Below, one piece after another: positions 8,849-18,200 of a stretch of 64,000 nt of DNA. This DNA is from Streptomyces sp. NBC_00370 (GTDB taxonomy: Bacteria > Actinomycetota > Actinomycetes > Streptomycetales > Streptomycetaceae): NCBI RefSeq assembly GCF_036084755.1, contig NZ_CP107968.1:1974501-2038500 (forward strand), read 5' to 3'. Position numbers and translations under genes: made by a program. The notes below the pieces were generated by a model, which did no database searches, was not told where the DNA came from, and saw nothing but the letters and a program-made list of their open reading frames with translations. How positions within the stretch are numbered: the first letter of the stretch is position 1; every line of letters begins with the position of its first letter.

Positions 8849-9954
8849 CCGGCGATTGTCCCCCACGGCCCGCTGGGCGGAAGGTGCACCGCCCGGCGCG
8901 CTCCCTCGGGCCGGTACGCGACGGGGTCGTCGTCCTCGTGCCAGTGGACGAGGAACCGCTCGCCCGCGCGGTAGGCGTCGAGGGCGGCCCGGCAGTAGGC
9001 AACCATGTCGTCCGGCAGGTCGTCCAGCGGGTGCCAGGAGAGCCCCGAGCACTTGTCCGGCTCGCGGTTGTACGGCTCGCCGCCCTTGCCGTAGGCGACC
9101 TCGAAGAACCAGCCGATCCGGGGATTGCCGCCGGGGCCGCGATGCTGCATGACCAGGGCGACCCGCACATCCTCCGGGTCCGGTTCGACGCCGATCTCCT
9201 CGGCCGCCTCGCGGATCATGGCCGTACGGACGTCCTCACCGTCCTCCACATGCCCCGAAGGCCCGTTGAGCAGCCCGTCGGCGTAACCGGTGCCGGCGCG
9301 GCGGGCGAGCAGCACCTCGTCGCCCCGGCGCAGGATCAGATGGACGTCGACCACTTCGCGGTGGCGCGGCGTGGCGGCGGTGCGCGCGACCACCGCGTAC
9401 CGCTCGTCGTCCACGGCCCGGCCCCAGAGCGCCGGGTCGTCCGACAGCGGCTCGTGATGGACGCGCTCGGCGAGCGGACCGAGCGCGCGGACGACCCGGG
9501 TCGCGGGCAGCCCCGTCCCCGCCCAGACCCCCTCGACCAGCACCAGCCTGCCACCGGGCCGCAGCAGCGAGACCCACTGCCGCAGGACCGCCTCGGGGTC
9601 GTCCACCACCCACAGCACGTGCCGGGCCAGCACCACGTCGAAGGTGCGCCCCGCCACCGGCGGCGCCTGGACATCGCCGACCAGCACATCGGCGCCCGTC
9701 CCCGCCAGCTTGCGGCGCGCCAGCTCCACCATCCGGGGCGAGAGATCGACCCCGGTGATCCGATGCCCCCGCTCGGCGGCGAGCAGCGCCAGGCTGCCCG
9801 TGCCGCACCCGAGATCGAGCACATCGGCCGGCTCCCGGGGCAGCCACCCCCCGAGCCGCCCGTCCCAGGCGGCCCGCACGGCGGGGTCCAGCAGCCCGTG
9901 GTCGGGCTCCTGGTCGAAGGTGCCGGCTTCGGCGTTCCAGTCGATCGAGGTCAT
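8845..9954 (-). CDS. Fusion of class I SAM methyltransferase and Nudix hydrolase
   Basis: 369 residues from ATG 9954. The N-terminal half (about 1-200) is a Rossmann methyltransferase: VLDLGCGTGSLALLAAERG as motif I, GVDLSPRMV as motif II, and a LLRPGGRLVLVEG motif. The C-terminal half (about 205-345) is a Nudix domain with an intact box GHVEDGEDVRTAMIREAAEEIGV, fitting G-x5-E-x7-RE-x2-EE-x-G. Both active sites look whole. Substrates are unknown. The gene overlaps a YtrA-type regulator downstream, forming a two-gene unit. I recall similar fusions in Streptomyces. The single uninterrupted frame argues against an assembly error. Confidence 0.88.
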   Translation of the reverse strand: MTSIDWNAEAGTFDQEPDHGLLDPAVRAAWDGRLGGWLPREPADVLDLGCGTGSLALLAAERGHRITGVDLSPRMVELARRKLAGTGADVLVGDVQAPPVAGRTFDVVLARHVLWVVDDPEAVLRQWVSLLRPGGRLVLVEGVWAGTGLPATRVVRALGPLAERVHHEPLSDDPALWGRAVDDERYAVVARTAATPRHREVVDVHLILRRGDEVLLARRAGTGYADGLLNGPSGHVEDGEDVRTAMIREAAEEIGVEPDPEDVRVALVMQHRGPGGNPRIGWFFEVAYGKGGEPYNREPDKCSGLSWHPLDDLPDDMVAYCRAALDAYRAGERFLVHWHEDDDPVAYRPEGARRAVHLPPSGPWGTIAG

Positions 9955-10231
9955 GATCCGATCCTGGCATCCCCCACTGACAACGCCCGTCCCCCGCGAT
10001 CCCGGCCCCGGACGGGCACCGGCCTGTGCCGGTCCTTAGTGGTTCCTTAAGCGGAGCATAAGGATGGGCACCGGCCCCTCCTGGCGGGGGATTTCGAGGT
10101 TTGGAGCGGATAACTTGCTGATCGCCGGGGCGGGTTCGGATCCGGTGGCGCCCGACACGGGAGGTCACGCCGTCGGCACGAATCCCGCCCCGCTCTCTTG
10201 GCTCTGCACCGCCCCGAAGGAGAACCCGTAC

Positions 10232-11248
10232 ATGACCGCTCGTCGCAAGGCTGCCGGGGTAGTCGTCCTGGGCTTCGTCCCGCTCGCCGTGGTCGGTCTG
10301 ACCTCGGTACCCGCCGTCGCCCACGGGTCGATGACGGACCCGGTCAGCCGCGTCGCCGCCTGCTACGCCGAGGGGCCCGAGCAGCCGCAGTCCGCCGCCT
10401 GCAAGGCCGCTGTCGCGGCCGGCGGCACCCAGCCGTTCTACGACTGGAACGAGGTCAACCTCCCCGACGCCGCGGGGAACAGCCGTCAGGTGATACCCGA
10501 CGGCAAGCTGTGCAGCGCGGGCAGGGACAAGTACAAGGGGCTCGACCTGGCCCGCGCCGACTGGCCGTCCACGAAGCTCAACGCGGGTAACCGGACGTTC
10601 CGTTACAAGGCGACCGCCCCGCACAGGGGTTCCTTCGAGCTGTACATCACCAAGGACGGCTACGACCCCGCCGAGCCGCTGAAGTGGTCGGACCTGGAGG
10701 ACACGCCCTTCCTGAAGGTCACCGACCCGAAGCTGGTCAACGGTGACTACGTCTTCGACGGCATCGTCCCCAACAAGTCGGGCCGCCACCTGATCTATTC
10801 GATCTGGCAGCGCTCCGACAGCCCCGAGGCGTTCTACACCTGCTCGGACGTGGTCTTCGGCCAGGACAACGGCGCCCCGGCCGGTGCGGCGCCGACCGCC
10901 TCGGCCCCCACGAACGAGCAGGTCGCCGACGGCGCCGACAAGTCGTCCGTCGACCACACCGGCCACGAGGGCGGCGCGACCCATCCCGCCGCTCCGGCGG
11001 CGGCCGAGCCGGCGGACGAGGGCGACGAGTACGCGGGCGAAGAGGGCAACGACCCCGTCGTCACCAACGCCGACGCGGTGGTCGCACAGCCGACCGCCTC
11101 GCAGGACAATCTGGCGGAGACGGGAAGCGACAGCAACACCCCGATCTACACGATCGGCGGGGCGGCGGCGCTCGCGCTCGGCGCGGCCATCATGTTCGGT
11201 ACGACCCGGCGCAAGGCGGTCTCCACCGGCGGCCGGCACAGCCGCTGA
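10232..11248 (+). CDS. Secreted AA10 lytic polysaccharide monooxygenase with LAETG sortase anchor
   Basis: Copper enzyme that oxidatively cleaves chitin or cellulose. 338 residues from ATG 10232 (GAAGGAG 9-10 bases upstream). The signal peptide ends at AVA|HGSMTDPVSR, leaving His31 as the mature N-terminus; with His131 (TAPHRGSF) it forms the copper histidine brace. The catalytic domain covers about 31-212. An acidic, Ala/Pro-rich spacer follows (about 213-295), then LAETG, a hydrophobic segment (IYTIGGAAALALGAAIMFG) and a basic TTRRK tail. That is a class E sortase signal, so the enzyme is predicted to be bound to the wall. No DasR- or CebR-type operator was recognised in the 277-bp upstream region. 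Confidence 0.93.
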   Translation: MTARRKAAGVVVLGFVPLAVVGLTSVPAVAHGSMTDPVSRVAACYAEGPEQPQSAACKAAVAAGGTQPFYDWNEVNLPDAAGNSRQVIPDGKLCSAGRDKYKGLDLARADWPSTKLNAGNRTFRYKATAPHRGSFELYITKDGYDPAEPLKWSDLEDTPFLKVTDPKLVNGDYVFDGIVPNKSGRHLIYSIWQRSDSPEAFYTCSDVVFGQDNGAPAGAAPTASAPTNEQVADGADKSSVDHTGHEGGATHPAAPAAAEPADEGDEYAGEEGNDPVVTNADAVVAQPTASQDNLAETGSDSNTPIYTIGGAAALALGAAIMFGTTRRKAVSTGGRHSR

Positions 11249-11251
11249 CGG

Positions 11252-11698
11252 CTAGGACGGCCAGGACGGCTGACCGAAGCGCGCGACGTAACGCCGTTGC
11301 CACGGCGTCTCCACGGCGCGCGCTTCGTAATGCCGCCGCACGTACGCCACGGCCCGGTCCGCGGGGACGCCGTCGATGACGGCGAGGCAGGCCAGCGCCG
11401 TGCCGGTCCTGCCCCGTCCGCCGCCGCAGGCGACCTCGACGCGCTCACTCCCCGCGCGCTCCCACACGTCGGCGAACAGCGCGGCGGCCCGCTCCCGGTC
11501 GGCGGGCAACCGGAAGTCGGGCCAGCGCAACCACCGGCTCTCCCAGGGGACTTCGGGCGGCGGCTTGCCCAACAGATAGACGCCGAACGCCGGGACGGCC
11601 CCGGCGGGCATCGCCCGCCGCAACCCCCGTCCCCGTACCAGCCGCCCGGACGGCAGCCGGAGAACTCCGGCCGCCGCGGGGTCCCAGAGCTCCGCCAT
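11252..11698 (-). CDS. Protein-tyrosine phosphatase-like protein
   Basis: 148 residues from ATG 11698. The sequence CGGGRGRTGTA (about residues 90-100) is a C-x5-R-[ST] cysteine phosphatase loop, and WPDFRLPAD upstream supplies a likely general-acid Asp. The size fits small dual-specificity or tyrosine phosphatases. There is no signal peptide. It is convergent with the LPMO gene, only 3 bases separating the stops, and 48 bp downstream of the lipase gene on the same strand. The physiological substrate is unknown. Confidence 0.85.
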   Translation of the reverse strand: MAELWDPAAAGVLRLPSGRLVRGRGLRRAMPAGAVPAFGVYLLGKPPPEVPWESRWLRWPDFRLPADRERAAALFADVWERAGSERVEVACGGGRGRTGTALACLAVIDGVPADRAVAYVRRHYEARAVETPWQRRYVARFGQPSWPS

Positions 11699-11746
11699 TT
11701 CCCCACCCTGCCATCCGGACGGTTGTGGCGTCAGCCGGTCGTCGGG

Positions 11747-12619
11747 TCAGCCGACGACCGAGGCGCAGGTGGTCGGGGTGGCGTGGGCGGGATCCAGGGC
11801 GTTGGCCACCTCGTGGTACGCGATCCGGTCGACCGTACCGATCGCCACATGCTCCGAGAGGTCGACCGGGCACAGGTCCTGGAGCAGCACGTTGCGCACG
11901 TCGGGTCCGGTCAGGAACTGGCTGCGGTACGGCGTGACGACCTCGTCGTAGCGGGTGGCGATCACCGTGTAGTGCACACCCGGCTGGGTGTCACCGCCCG
12001 CGTTGAGCTTGGTGAGGAAGGGTGAGCCCGCCACCTGGTCGGCGAGGCCCGGGGTCGCCATGGTCAGCAGGTCCTTGGCGCCGGGGAAGTACGGCAGCAG
12101 CGCGGTGAGGCCGTTCAGCGTGGTGCCGTGGTTGTCGGGGGCGATGCCGATCATGGCGTTCGTCTTCGCGGCGCCGCCGAGGAACTTGAGGTAGTAGCGC
12201 GGCATCATGCCGCCCTGCGAGTGGCCGACCAGATCGGCCTTGGGCGCCCCGGTGGCGGCGAGCACCTTGTCGACGAAGGTGGCGAGCTGACCCGCCGACG
12301 CGTCGATGGGGCCGATGCCGTAGATGAGCGGCACGCCCGGGAGTTGGCCGTAGTCGAGGGAGAAGACGCAGTAGCCGCGGTTCACCAGGTACGGGGCGAG
12401 GGCGAGCCAGTTGTCGACGCCGTTGCCGAAGGTGCCGTGGACGAGGACGACCGGACGCGGGTGGGCCGCGGACGGTTTGCAGGAGTAGTTGTTCCAGCCG
12501 CTGCTCGGCGCCGAGGCGGCGAGCGGGGCGGCGGAAGCGGCCGGGGCGGCGGTCAGGGTGGCGGTGGCTGCGAGCAGCAGCGCGGCCAGTGGTCCGAGTG
12601 CGCGTTTCCAGGGCAGCAT
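11747..12619 (-). CDS. Secreted alpha/beta-hydrolase lipase (class 2 / lipase family)
   Basis: 290 residues from ATG 12619, chosen because AAGGAG lies 8-9 bases upstream. Residues 1 to about 38 form a signal peptide (basic MLPWKR, a Leu/Ala core, then ASA). The mature part has VVLVHGTFGNGVDNW as oxyanion-hole motif and VGHSQGGMM with the nucleophile Ser. The acid and base are probably in the YDEVVTP and LSEHVAIG segments. This is the pattern of extracellular Streptomyces esterases/lipases. Two near-identical upstream repeats (12703-12721, 12731-12749) are likely regulatory sites. Confidence 0.9.
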   Translation of the reverse strand: MLPWKRALGPLAALLLAATATLTAAPAASAAPLAASAPSSGWNNYSCKPSAAHPRPVVLVHGTFGNGVDNWLALAPYLVNRGYCVFSLDYGQLPGVPLIYGIGPIDASAGQLATFVDKVLAATGAPKADLVGHSQGGMMPRYYLKFLGGAAKTNAMIGIAPDNHGTTLNGLTALLPYFPGAKDLLTMATPGLADQVAGSPFLTKLNAGGDTQPGVHYTVIATRYDEVVTPYRSQFLTGPDVRNVLLQDLCPVDLSEHVAIGTVDRIAYHEVANALDPAHATPTTCASVVG

Positions 12620-12702
12620 CGGGCGGTCTCCTTGCGGCTCAAGGGAATGGCGATGACTGGCAGCCATATGGCCCGGACCACAAGGATGGCTGTGTTCATG
12701 CC

Positions 12703-12749
12703 AAGTTACGTGCCAGTAGAAAGCGGGGGGAAGTTACGCGTCGGTAAAA
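12703..12749. promoter_or_regulatory. Tandem direct repeat upstream of lipase gene
   Basis: Two 19-base copies lie 28 bp apart: AAGTTACGTGCCAGTAGAA (12703-12721) and AAGTTACGCGTCGGTAAAA (12731-12749). On the lipase coding strand they read TT-TACYGRC-CGTAACTT. They start 84 bp before the lipase start codon. Spacing near three helical turns and conservation of both ends suggest a regulator binding as two units. The factor is unknown. Confidence 0.5.
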
Positions 12750-12855
12750 ACTGCGACGACAGCACGGTAATCTCCCGCGTCCCGCGATCCCGGCAGCAAC
12801 ACCTGCCGGGATCGGGCATCGAACTGGCGCGCGCCCGGGGAAGACCCGAGGGCGA

Positions 12856-13221
12856 TCAGCCGGCGGGAGGGGTGAACTCGGGCTGGTCCAGCAGCCGCAG
12901 CCAGCTTCCGTCCGGCTGGCGCCTGACGACCTGCGCACGGGCTCCCGACCCGTCCTTGGGCGGTGTCGAGGTGAGCGCGATGTCACCGCTCAGCAGGGTC
13001 GGCAGCGGTTCCTCCTGCTCGAAGTGCGGCCGGCCCGCCAGCACCTTCTCCCACAGCGCGCGGATCGCCTCCCGGCCGACCGTCCGCCCGCCGGGCGGGT
13101 ACGCCAGCACCGCATCCGGTTCGTAGAGTTCGGCGACCCCGGCGGCGTCGCCCGCGTTGGACCGTTCGACGAACAGCCGGGTGATGTCCTCGGGGCGCAT
13201 GGCCTTCTCGTACTCCGTCAT
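12856..13221 (-). CDS. SnoaL-like / NTF2-fold family protein
   Basis: 121 residues from ATG 13221 with a GAGGAGAAAG-type site upstream. DITRLFVERSNAGDAAGVAELYEPDAVLAYPPGG is the usual opening of nuclear-transport-factor-2-like or SnoaL-like domains; the C-terminus (DGSWLRLLDQPEF) is also typical. Members can be small isomerases, cyclases or binding proteins, and no catalytic set can be assigned here. It is transcribed divergently from a LysR gene, which makes it the likely target of that regulator. Confidence 0.85.
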   Translation of the reverse strand: MTEYEKAMRPEDITRLFVERSNAGDAAGVAELYEPDAVLAYPPGGRTVGREAIRALWEKVLAGRPHFEQEEPLPTLLSGDIALTSTPPKDGSGARAQVVRRQPDGSWLRLLDQPEFTPPAG

Positions 13222-13321
13222 GACTTTCTCCTCACGCCAGGGGCTTCGGTGATTCCCAGCCTGGTCACCCCCGCACCAGAAGTCCAACAGATGGTCCTGC
13301 TGGAAGCTAGAATCAACACTC

Positions 13322-14206
13322 ATGGACTTGAGGCAGCTCGAATACTTCGTCGCGGTCGCCGAGGAGCGGAACTTCACCCGGGCCGCCGAGCGGGTGCACA
13401 TCAGCCAGTCCGGTGTCAGCGCCCAGATCCGCCAGCTGGAACGGGAGCTGGGCGCCGAGCTGTTCGACCGGTCGGCGCGCACGACGGTCCTCACCGTCGC
13501 GGGGAAGGCCGCGCTCGGACCGGCGCGGGCCGCGCTCGCCGCCGCGGGCGCTGTCGGTCAGGCGGTGGGCGAGGTGACCGATCTGATCCGGGGCAGGCTC
13601 ACCGTCGGAATGGTCATCGGCTGCACGCTCACCCCGCTGTTCGAAGCCCTCGCCGCCTTCCACCGGACGCATCCCGGGGTGGAGATCTCCCTCCTGGAGG
13701 ACAACTCCGAGCGGCTGGCCGAGGAAGTGCGCGCCGGCAGCATCGAATTGGCTCTCGTCGGCACCGCGGCCCCCGCCCCCGAGGGGCTTGAGTCACTGAC
13801 GATCGTCAGCGAACGGCTCGTCGTCGCGGTTCCGGCCGGACATCCGCTGACGGAACCGAAGCGGATCACCCTGCGTGACGTGTGCGCCCACCCGATCGTG
13901 TGCATGCCGCCGGGTACCGGACTGCGCACGGTCTTCGACCGGGCCTGCGCCGCCCAGGACCTCCACCCGGTGATCACGCTCCAGGCCAGCGCCTCCGACG
14001 CCATCGCCGAGCTGGCCGCCCGCGGGCTCGGCGTCGCCGTCCTCAGCGAGTCGATGGCCGCGCGCTACGGCGACCGGCTCGGCGGCCACATCATCGAGGA
14101 TGCCCAGGCCCCGGCTCTGCTCTCGCTGGTCTGGCGGGACACCCAGACCCCCGCCGTACGGGAGTTCGTCGCGTACGCCCGCCGCGCGTTCACCGCCCCC
14201 CGCTGA
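13322..14206 (+). CDS. LysR-family transcriptional regulator
   Basis: 294 residues from ATG 13322. The N-terminal helix-turn-helix (MDLRQLEYFVAVAEERNFTRAAERVHISQSGVSAQIRQLERELGAELFDR, about 1-60) is canonical. A periplasmic-binding-protein-like effector domain follows (about 88-294; GRLTVGMVIGCTLTPL and later GLGVAVLSES). It is divergent from the SnoaL-like gene with 100 bp between the starts, the usual LysR arrangement of self-control plus control of the neighbour. The effector is unknown. Confidence 0.94.
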   Translation: MDLRQLEYFVAVAEERNFTRAAERVHISQSGVSAQIRQLERELGAELFDRSARTTVLTVAGKAALGPARAALAAAGAVGQAVGEVTDLIRGRLTVGMVIGCTLTPLFEALAAFHRTHPGVEISLLEDNSERLAEEVRAGSIELALVGTAAPAPEGLESLTIVSERLVVAVPAGHPLTEPKRITLRDVCAHPIVCMPPGTGLRTVFDRACAAQDLHPVITLQASASDAIAELAARGLGVAVLSESMAARYGDRLGGHIIEDAQAPALLSLVWRDTQTPAVREFVAYARRAFTAPR

Positions 14207-14223
14207 CCGGGCGGCTGCCGGGC

Positions 14224-15225
14224 TCACGCGGCCAGCGAGCCCGGGAACAGCGTCTGCGGGCCGAACTTGGCGCGTACGAGGTCGGCGACCTCCTCGATCC
14301 GGCGCGCCCGGTCGTCCACCGGGTCGAACGTCAGCTGCCGGGTGGCCCGTTCGGCGGGGAGCAGGTCCTCGGCCCGCACCGAGAGCGCCCGCACCCGGGC
14401 CCGTTGCAGCCCGAGCGACTCATGGATCCGGTACGCGGCGGCGGTGAGCGCCCCCGAGTGGGCGGTCGGTTCGCGCAGCGCGCGGGTGCGGACGGTGGTG
14501 GAGCGGTCGGCGTAGCGCACGGTGAGTGTGAGCGACCGGCACACCTGACCGGAACCGCGCATCCGCACGCCCAGCTCCTCGGTGATCGAGAGCAGCGCGC
14601 GCCGGTGCCGCTCCTGGTCCAACTCGTCGCGGGGGAAGGACCGTTCGGCGGCGAGCGAGCGGGAGGCCGCGTTCGGCACGACCGGCGCGCCGTCCACGCC
14701 GTGCGCCTTCTCGTACACCTCGCGGCCCCGCCGCGTCCCGATGACCCGTTGCAGGGTCGACAGCGGTACGGCCGCCGCCTTCCCCACGGTGTCGATGCCG
14801 TACGAGCCCAGCGCCCGCGCCGTCGCCGTACCGATCCCGGGCAGCGCGGCGACCGGCCGGGGCGCCAGGAACCGCTGGACGGCGCGCTCGTCGTCCGGCA
14901 CCACGAGCGTCGTTCCCCGCCCGGCTTCCCGCGCGGCCATCCTGGCCAGCATCGGGGTGCCGGCCACCCCGATCGTGCAGCCCGCCCCGGCGTGCGCGAG
15001 TGCCCGTACCCGCAGCACGGCGGCGATCCCGGCCGCGTCCTGCCCGAAGTACCGCTGGGCGCCGCGCACATCGACGAGCGCGGAGTCCGGCGGCAGCGCC
15101 TGGACGACCGGGCTGATGTCCTCGATCAGCCCGAGCAGCGGGGTCACGTCGACGGCGTCAACGGCGTCGCCGTCGTCATCGTGGGACTGCGCGTGCGAGT
15201 GGTGGAACCGTACACAGAGGATCAT
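14224..15225 (-). CDS. Y-family DNA polymerase-like protein, ImuB-like
   Basis: 333 residues from ATG 15225, overlapping the dnaE2 stop by 4 nt (ATGA). The fold is recognised from the helix-hairpin-helix part ALPGIGTATARALGSYGIDTVG and from the little-finger region. The catalytic motif that reads SIDEAFLDV in active polymerases is here PPDSALVDVRG: the Glu is Ser, and the N-terminal metal-binding Asp motif is absent. It is therefore probably non-catalytic, like mycobacterial ImuB, which links DnaE2 to the replisome. No imuA' gene is adjacent. Co-expression with dnaE2 and a LexA-like box imply a role in damage-induced mutagenesis. Confidence 0.85.
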   Translation of the reverse strand: MILCVRFHHSHAQSHDDDGDAVDAVDVTPLLGLIEDISPVVQALPPDSALVDVRGAQRYFGQDAAGIAAVLRVRALAHAGAGCTIGVAGTPMLARMAAREAGRGTTLVVPDDERAVQRFLAPRPVAALPGIGTATARALGSYGIDTVGKAAAVPLSTLQRVIGTRRGREVYEKAHGVDGAPVVPNAASRSLAAERSFPRDELDQERHRRALLSITEELGVRMRGSGQVCRSLTLTVRYADRSTTVRTRALREPTAHSGALTAAAYRIHESLGLQRARVRALSVRAEDLLPAERATRQLTFDPVDDRARRIEEVADLVRAKFGPQTLFPGSLAA

Positions 15226-18200
15226 CCGGCGCTCCCCGGGCTCGAATGCCACAGCTTGCGCAGCTTCTGGCCGGTCGGCACGCCCTCGCCCGCAGGACGG
15301 AGGTCGGCCCACGGGTTCATCTCGTACCCGGTGGGCAGTTGGATGCGCCGGCCGTTGTCGGCGGACCCGTCGGCCGCGACAGGCTGCTCGGCGGGCTCGT
15401 TGAGGGCCGCCGCCACCGCGTCGAGGCCGCCTCGCTCCCGCAGCTCCACCAGTTCCGCCAGATTCCACGCGGCGGCGCCCACCACGCTGAGGCTGCGCGG
15501 CCCCCTGCGCTGCACCACCCCGCGTACCAGCAGCAGCCAGGAGTGGAAGACGGTGTGCGCGCACGCCTCGTGGCTGTCGTCGAAGAAGGCGAGGTCGACC
15601 AGGCCCGTACCGTCGTCGAGCGTCGTGAAGATGACCCGCTTGCCCGACCTGATCGGCGGGGTCTGGGTGGCCACCTTGGCGCCCGCGACCAGGACGGTGC
15701 TGCCGTGCGGCGCCGCCCGCAGCCGCTTGGCGGACATCACCCCCAGCTCCTTCAGGAACGCGTGGTGGTCCCCCATCAGATGGCGGGACGCGTCCATGCC
15801 GAGGACGCCCAGCTCGGCGCTGAGCCGTTCGGCGTCGCCCAGGTCGGGCAGGCCGGCGGGCGCGGTCCGCTGCCCGCCCCCGAGCGGGAGTTGGTCGCCG
15901 TGGCCGGCGCCCGTCCTGCGCTGCGCGCCGTGCAGCTCGGACAGATGCAGCAGCAGATCACGCCTGTTGGCGCCGAACCGGTCCAACGCCCCGACCTGCG
16001 CCAGCCGTTCGGCCACCGGACGGCTGGGCCTGGCCCGCTGCCAGAAGTCCAGCAGCGAGGAGTACGGCTGCGCCGCCTCGATCCGCGCGGTCTCCGCCTC
16101 GCTGATGCCGTGGACGTCGCGGAGCGCGAGCCGCAGCCCCCATACCGGGACCCTGTCCTCTCCCATCCCGCCTCCAACCCCACCGCTATCAGACACCAGT
16201 TCGATTCTATGAGTGGCCGCCGACGCGTTCACATCCAGCGGCAGCACCGGCACCCCGCGCCGCCGCGCGTCCGCCAGCAGCAGCCGCTTGGGATACATCC
16301 CCGGGTCATGGGTGAGCAGCCCGGCGTAGAAGGCGGCGGGATGGTGCGCCTTGAGCCAGGCCGACTGGTACGTCGGCACGGCGAAGGCGACCGCGTGCGC
16401 CTTGCAGAAGCCGTACGAGCCGAACGCCTCGACGATCGCCCAGGCGCGCGCCACCACCTCCGGCGCGTACCCGCGCTCCACGGTCCGCTGTTCGAACCAG
16501 GCGCGGATCCGGCCCTGCGACTCCGGGTCGGAGAGCCCCCGGCGCACCTTGTCGGCCTCCTCGCGGCCGCAGCCGGTCATGATGTCCACCATCCTGATGA
16601 TCTGCTCGTGGAAGACGACCACCCCGTAGGTCTCGCGCAGCGGCGCCTCCAGGTCCGGGTGCGGATAGCGGATCGGCGCCCTGCCGTGCCGGGCCTCGAT
16701 GAACGGCCGGACCATGTCGGCGGCGACCGGGCCGGGCCGGAAGAGCGAGATGTCGACCACCAGGTCGTGGAAGGTGGCGGGCTGCAGCCTGCCCACCAGA
16801 TCGCGCTGGCCCGGCGATTCGATCTGGAAGCAGCCCAGGGTCTCGGCCGAGCGGATGAGGTCGTAGGTCGCCGGGTCGCCCTCGGGCACCTGCGCCGGGT
16901 CGTCGATGTCCACGGCGTCGCCGGTGGCGCGCTCGATCTCGGCGACGGCGTGCGCCATCGCCGACTGCATCCGCACCCCGAGGACATCGAGCTTGAGCAG
17001 CCCGAGATCCTCCACGTCCTCCTTGTCGAACTGGGACATCGGGAAGCTCTCGCCGCTGGTCGGCACCACCGGCGTACGGCGCAGCAGCGACGCGTCGGAG
17101 AGCAGCACCCCGCACGGGTGCATGGCGATCCCGCGCGGCAGCGCGTCCAGCGCCTCCACCAGCTCCCAGAGCCTGCCGTGCCGCTCCTGCTGCCCGGCGA
17201 CCTCGCGCAGCTCGGGCAGCTCCGCCATCGCCGTACGGGCGTCCCGGGCGCGGATGTGCGGGAACGCCTTGGCGATCCGGTCGATCTCGGCCGGGTCCAT
17301 GGACAGGGCGGCGCCGACGTCCCGTACGGCATGGCGCACCCGGTAGGTCTCGGGCATGGCGACGGCGGCGACCCGCTCACCGCCGAACCGGTCGAGGATC
17401 GCGCGGTACACCTCAAGCCGCCGGGCCGATTCCACGTCGATGTCGATGTCGGGGAGACCGGGGCGCCGGGTGGAGAGGAAACGTTCCATCAGCAGTCCGT
17501 GCGCGACCGGATCGGCGTGGGCGATGCCCAGCAGATGGTTGACCAGGGAGCCGGCGCCCGAGCCGCGGGCGGCGACCCGGATGCCCATCCCCCGGATGTC
17601 GTCGGCGACGCCGGCGACGGTGAGGAAGTACGAGGCGAACCCCATCGTGTCGATCGTGCGCAGCTCGGCCTCCATCCGGGACCAGTACACGCGGTGGTCG
17701 GCGCGCCGGTCGTAGCCGCGCAGCACCATCCCGGCGGCGGCGCGCGAGCGCAGCACCCGTGAGGCGCTGCGCCGGTCGGCGCCGACCAGCCGGGGTTCGG
17801 GGAAGTGGACGGTGCCGATCCCCAGGTCGTCCTCGGGGTCGACGAGACAGCTCGCCGCCGTCTCCTCGGTCATGGCGAGCAGCCGGTGCGCGATGTCACG
17901 CCGGAATCCGGCGGCCTCGGCGACCAGCTCGGCGGTACGCGCCATCGCCTCCGGGTCCTTGAGCCAGCGCTCCCCGGTGTCCAGGCCACGGCGCGGATCG
18001 ATGGGGATCAGCCTGCGGGCCGCGTCCAGTACGTCGGCGACCGGGCCCTGCCCGGCGTCCGCGTACCGGACGGCGTTGCCGAGCACGGGCCGTACGCCCT
18101 GTTCGGCGGCGAAGCCGAGGGTGCGGGCGGCGTGCCGCAGCGATCCAGGGCCCGTGCCGGTACGCCCGTGGTGGACGATCTCCAGCCGCAGCGCGTCGCC

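Noticed and set aside
10028..10058. CCTTA...TAAGG inverted repeat upstream of the LPMO gene, considered as an operator
   Set aside because: Five-base arms around nine bases are too short to support without conservation data.
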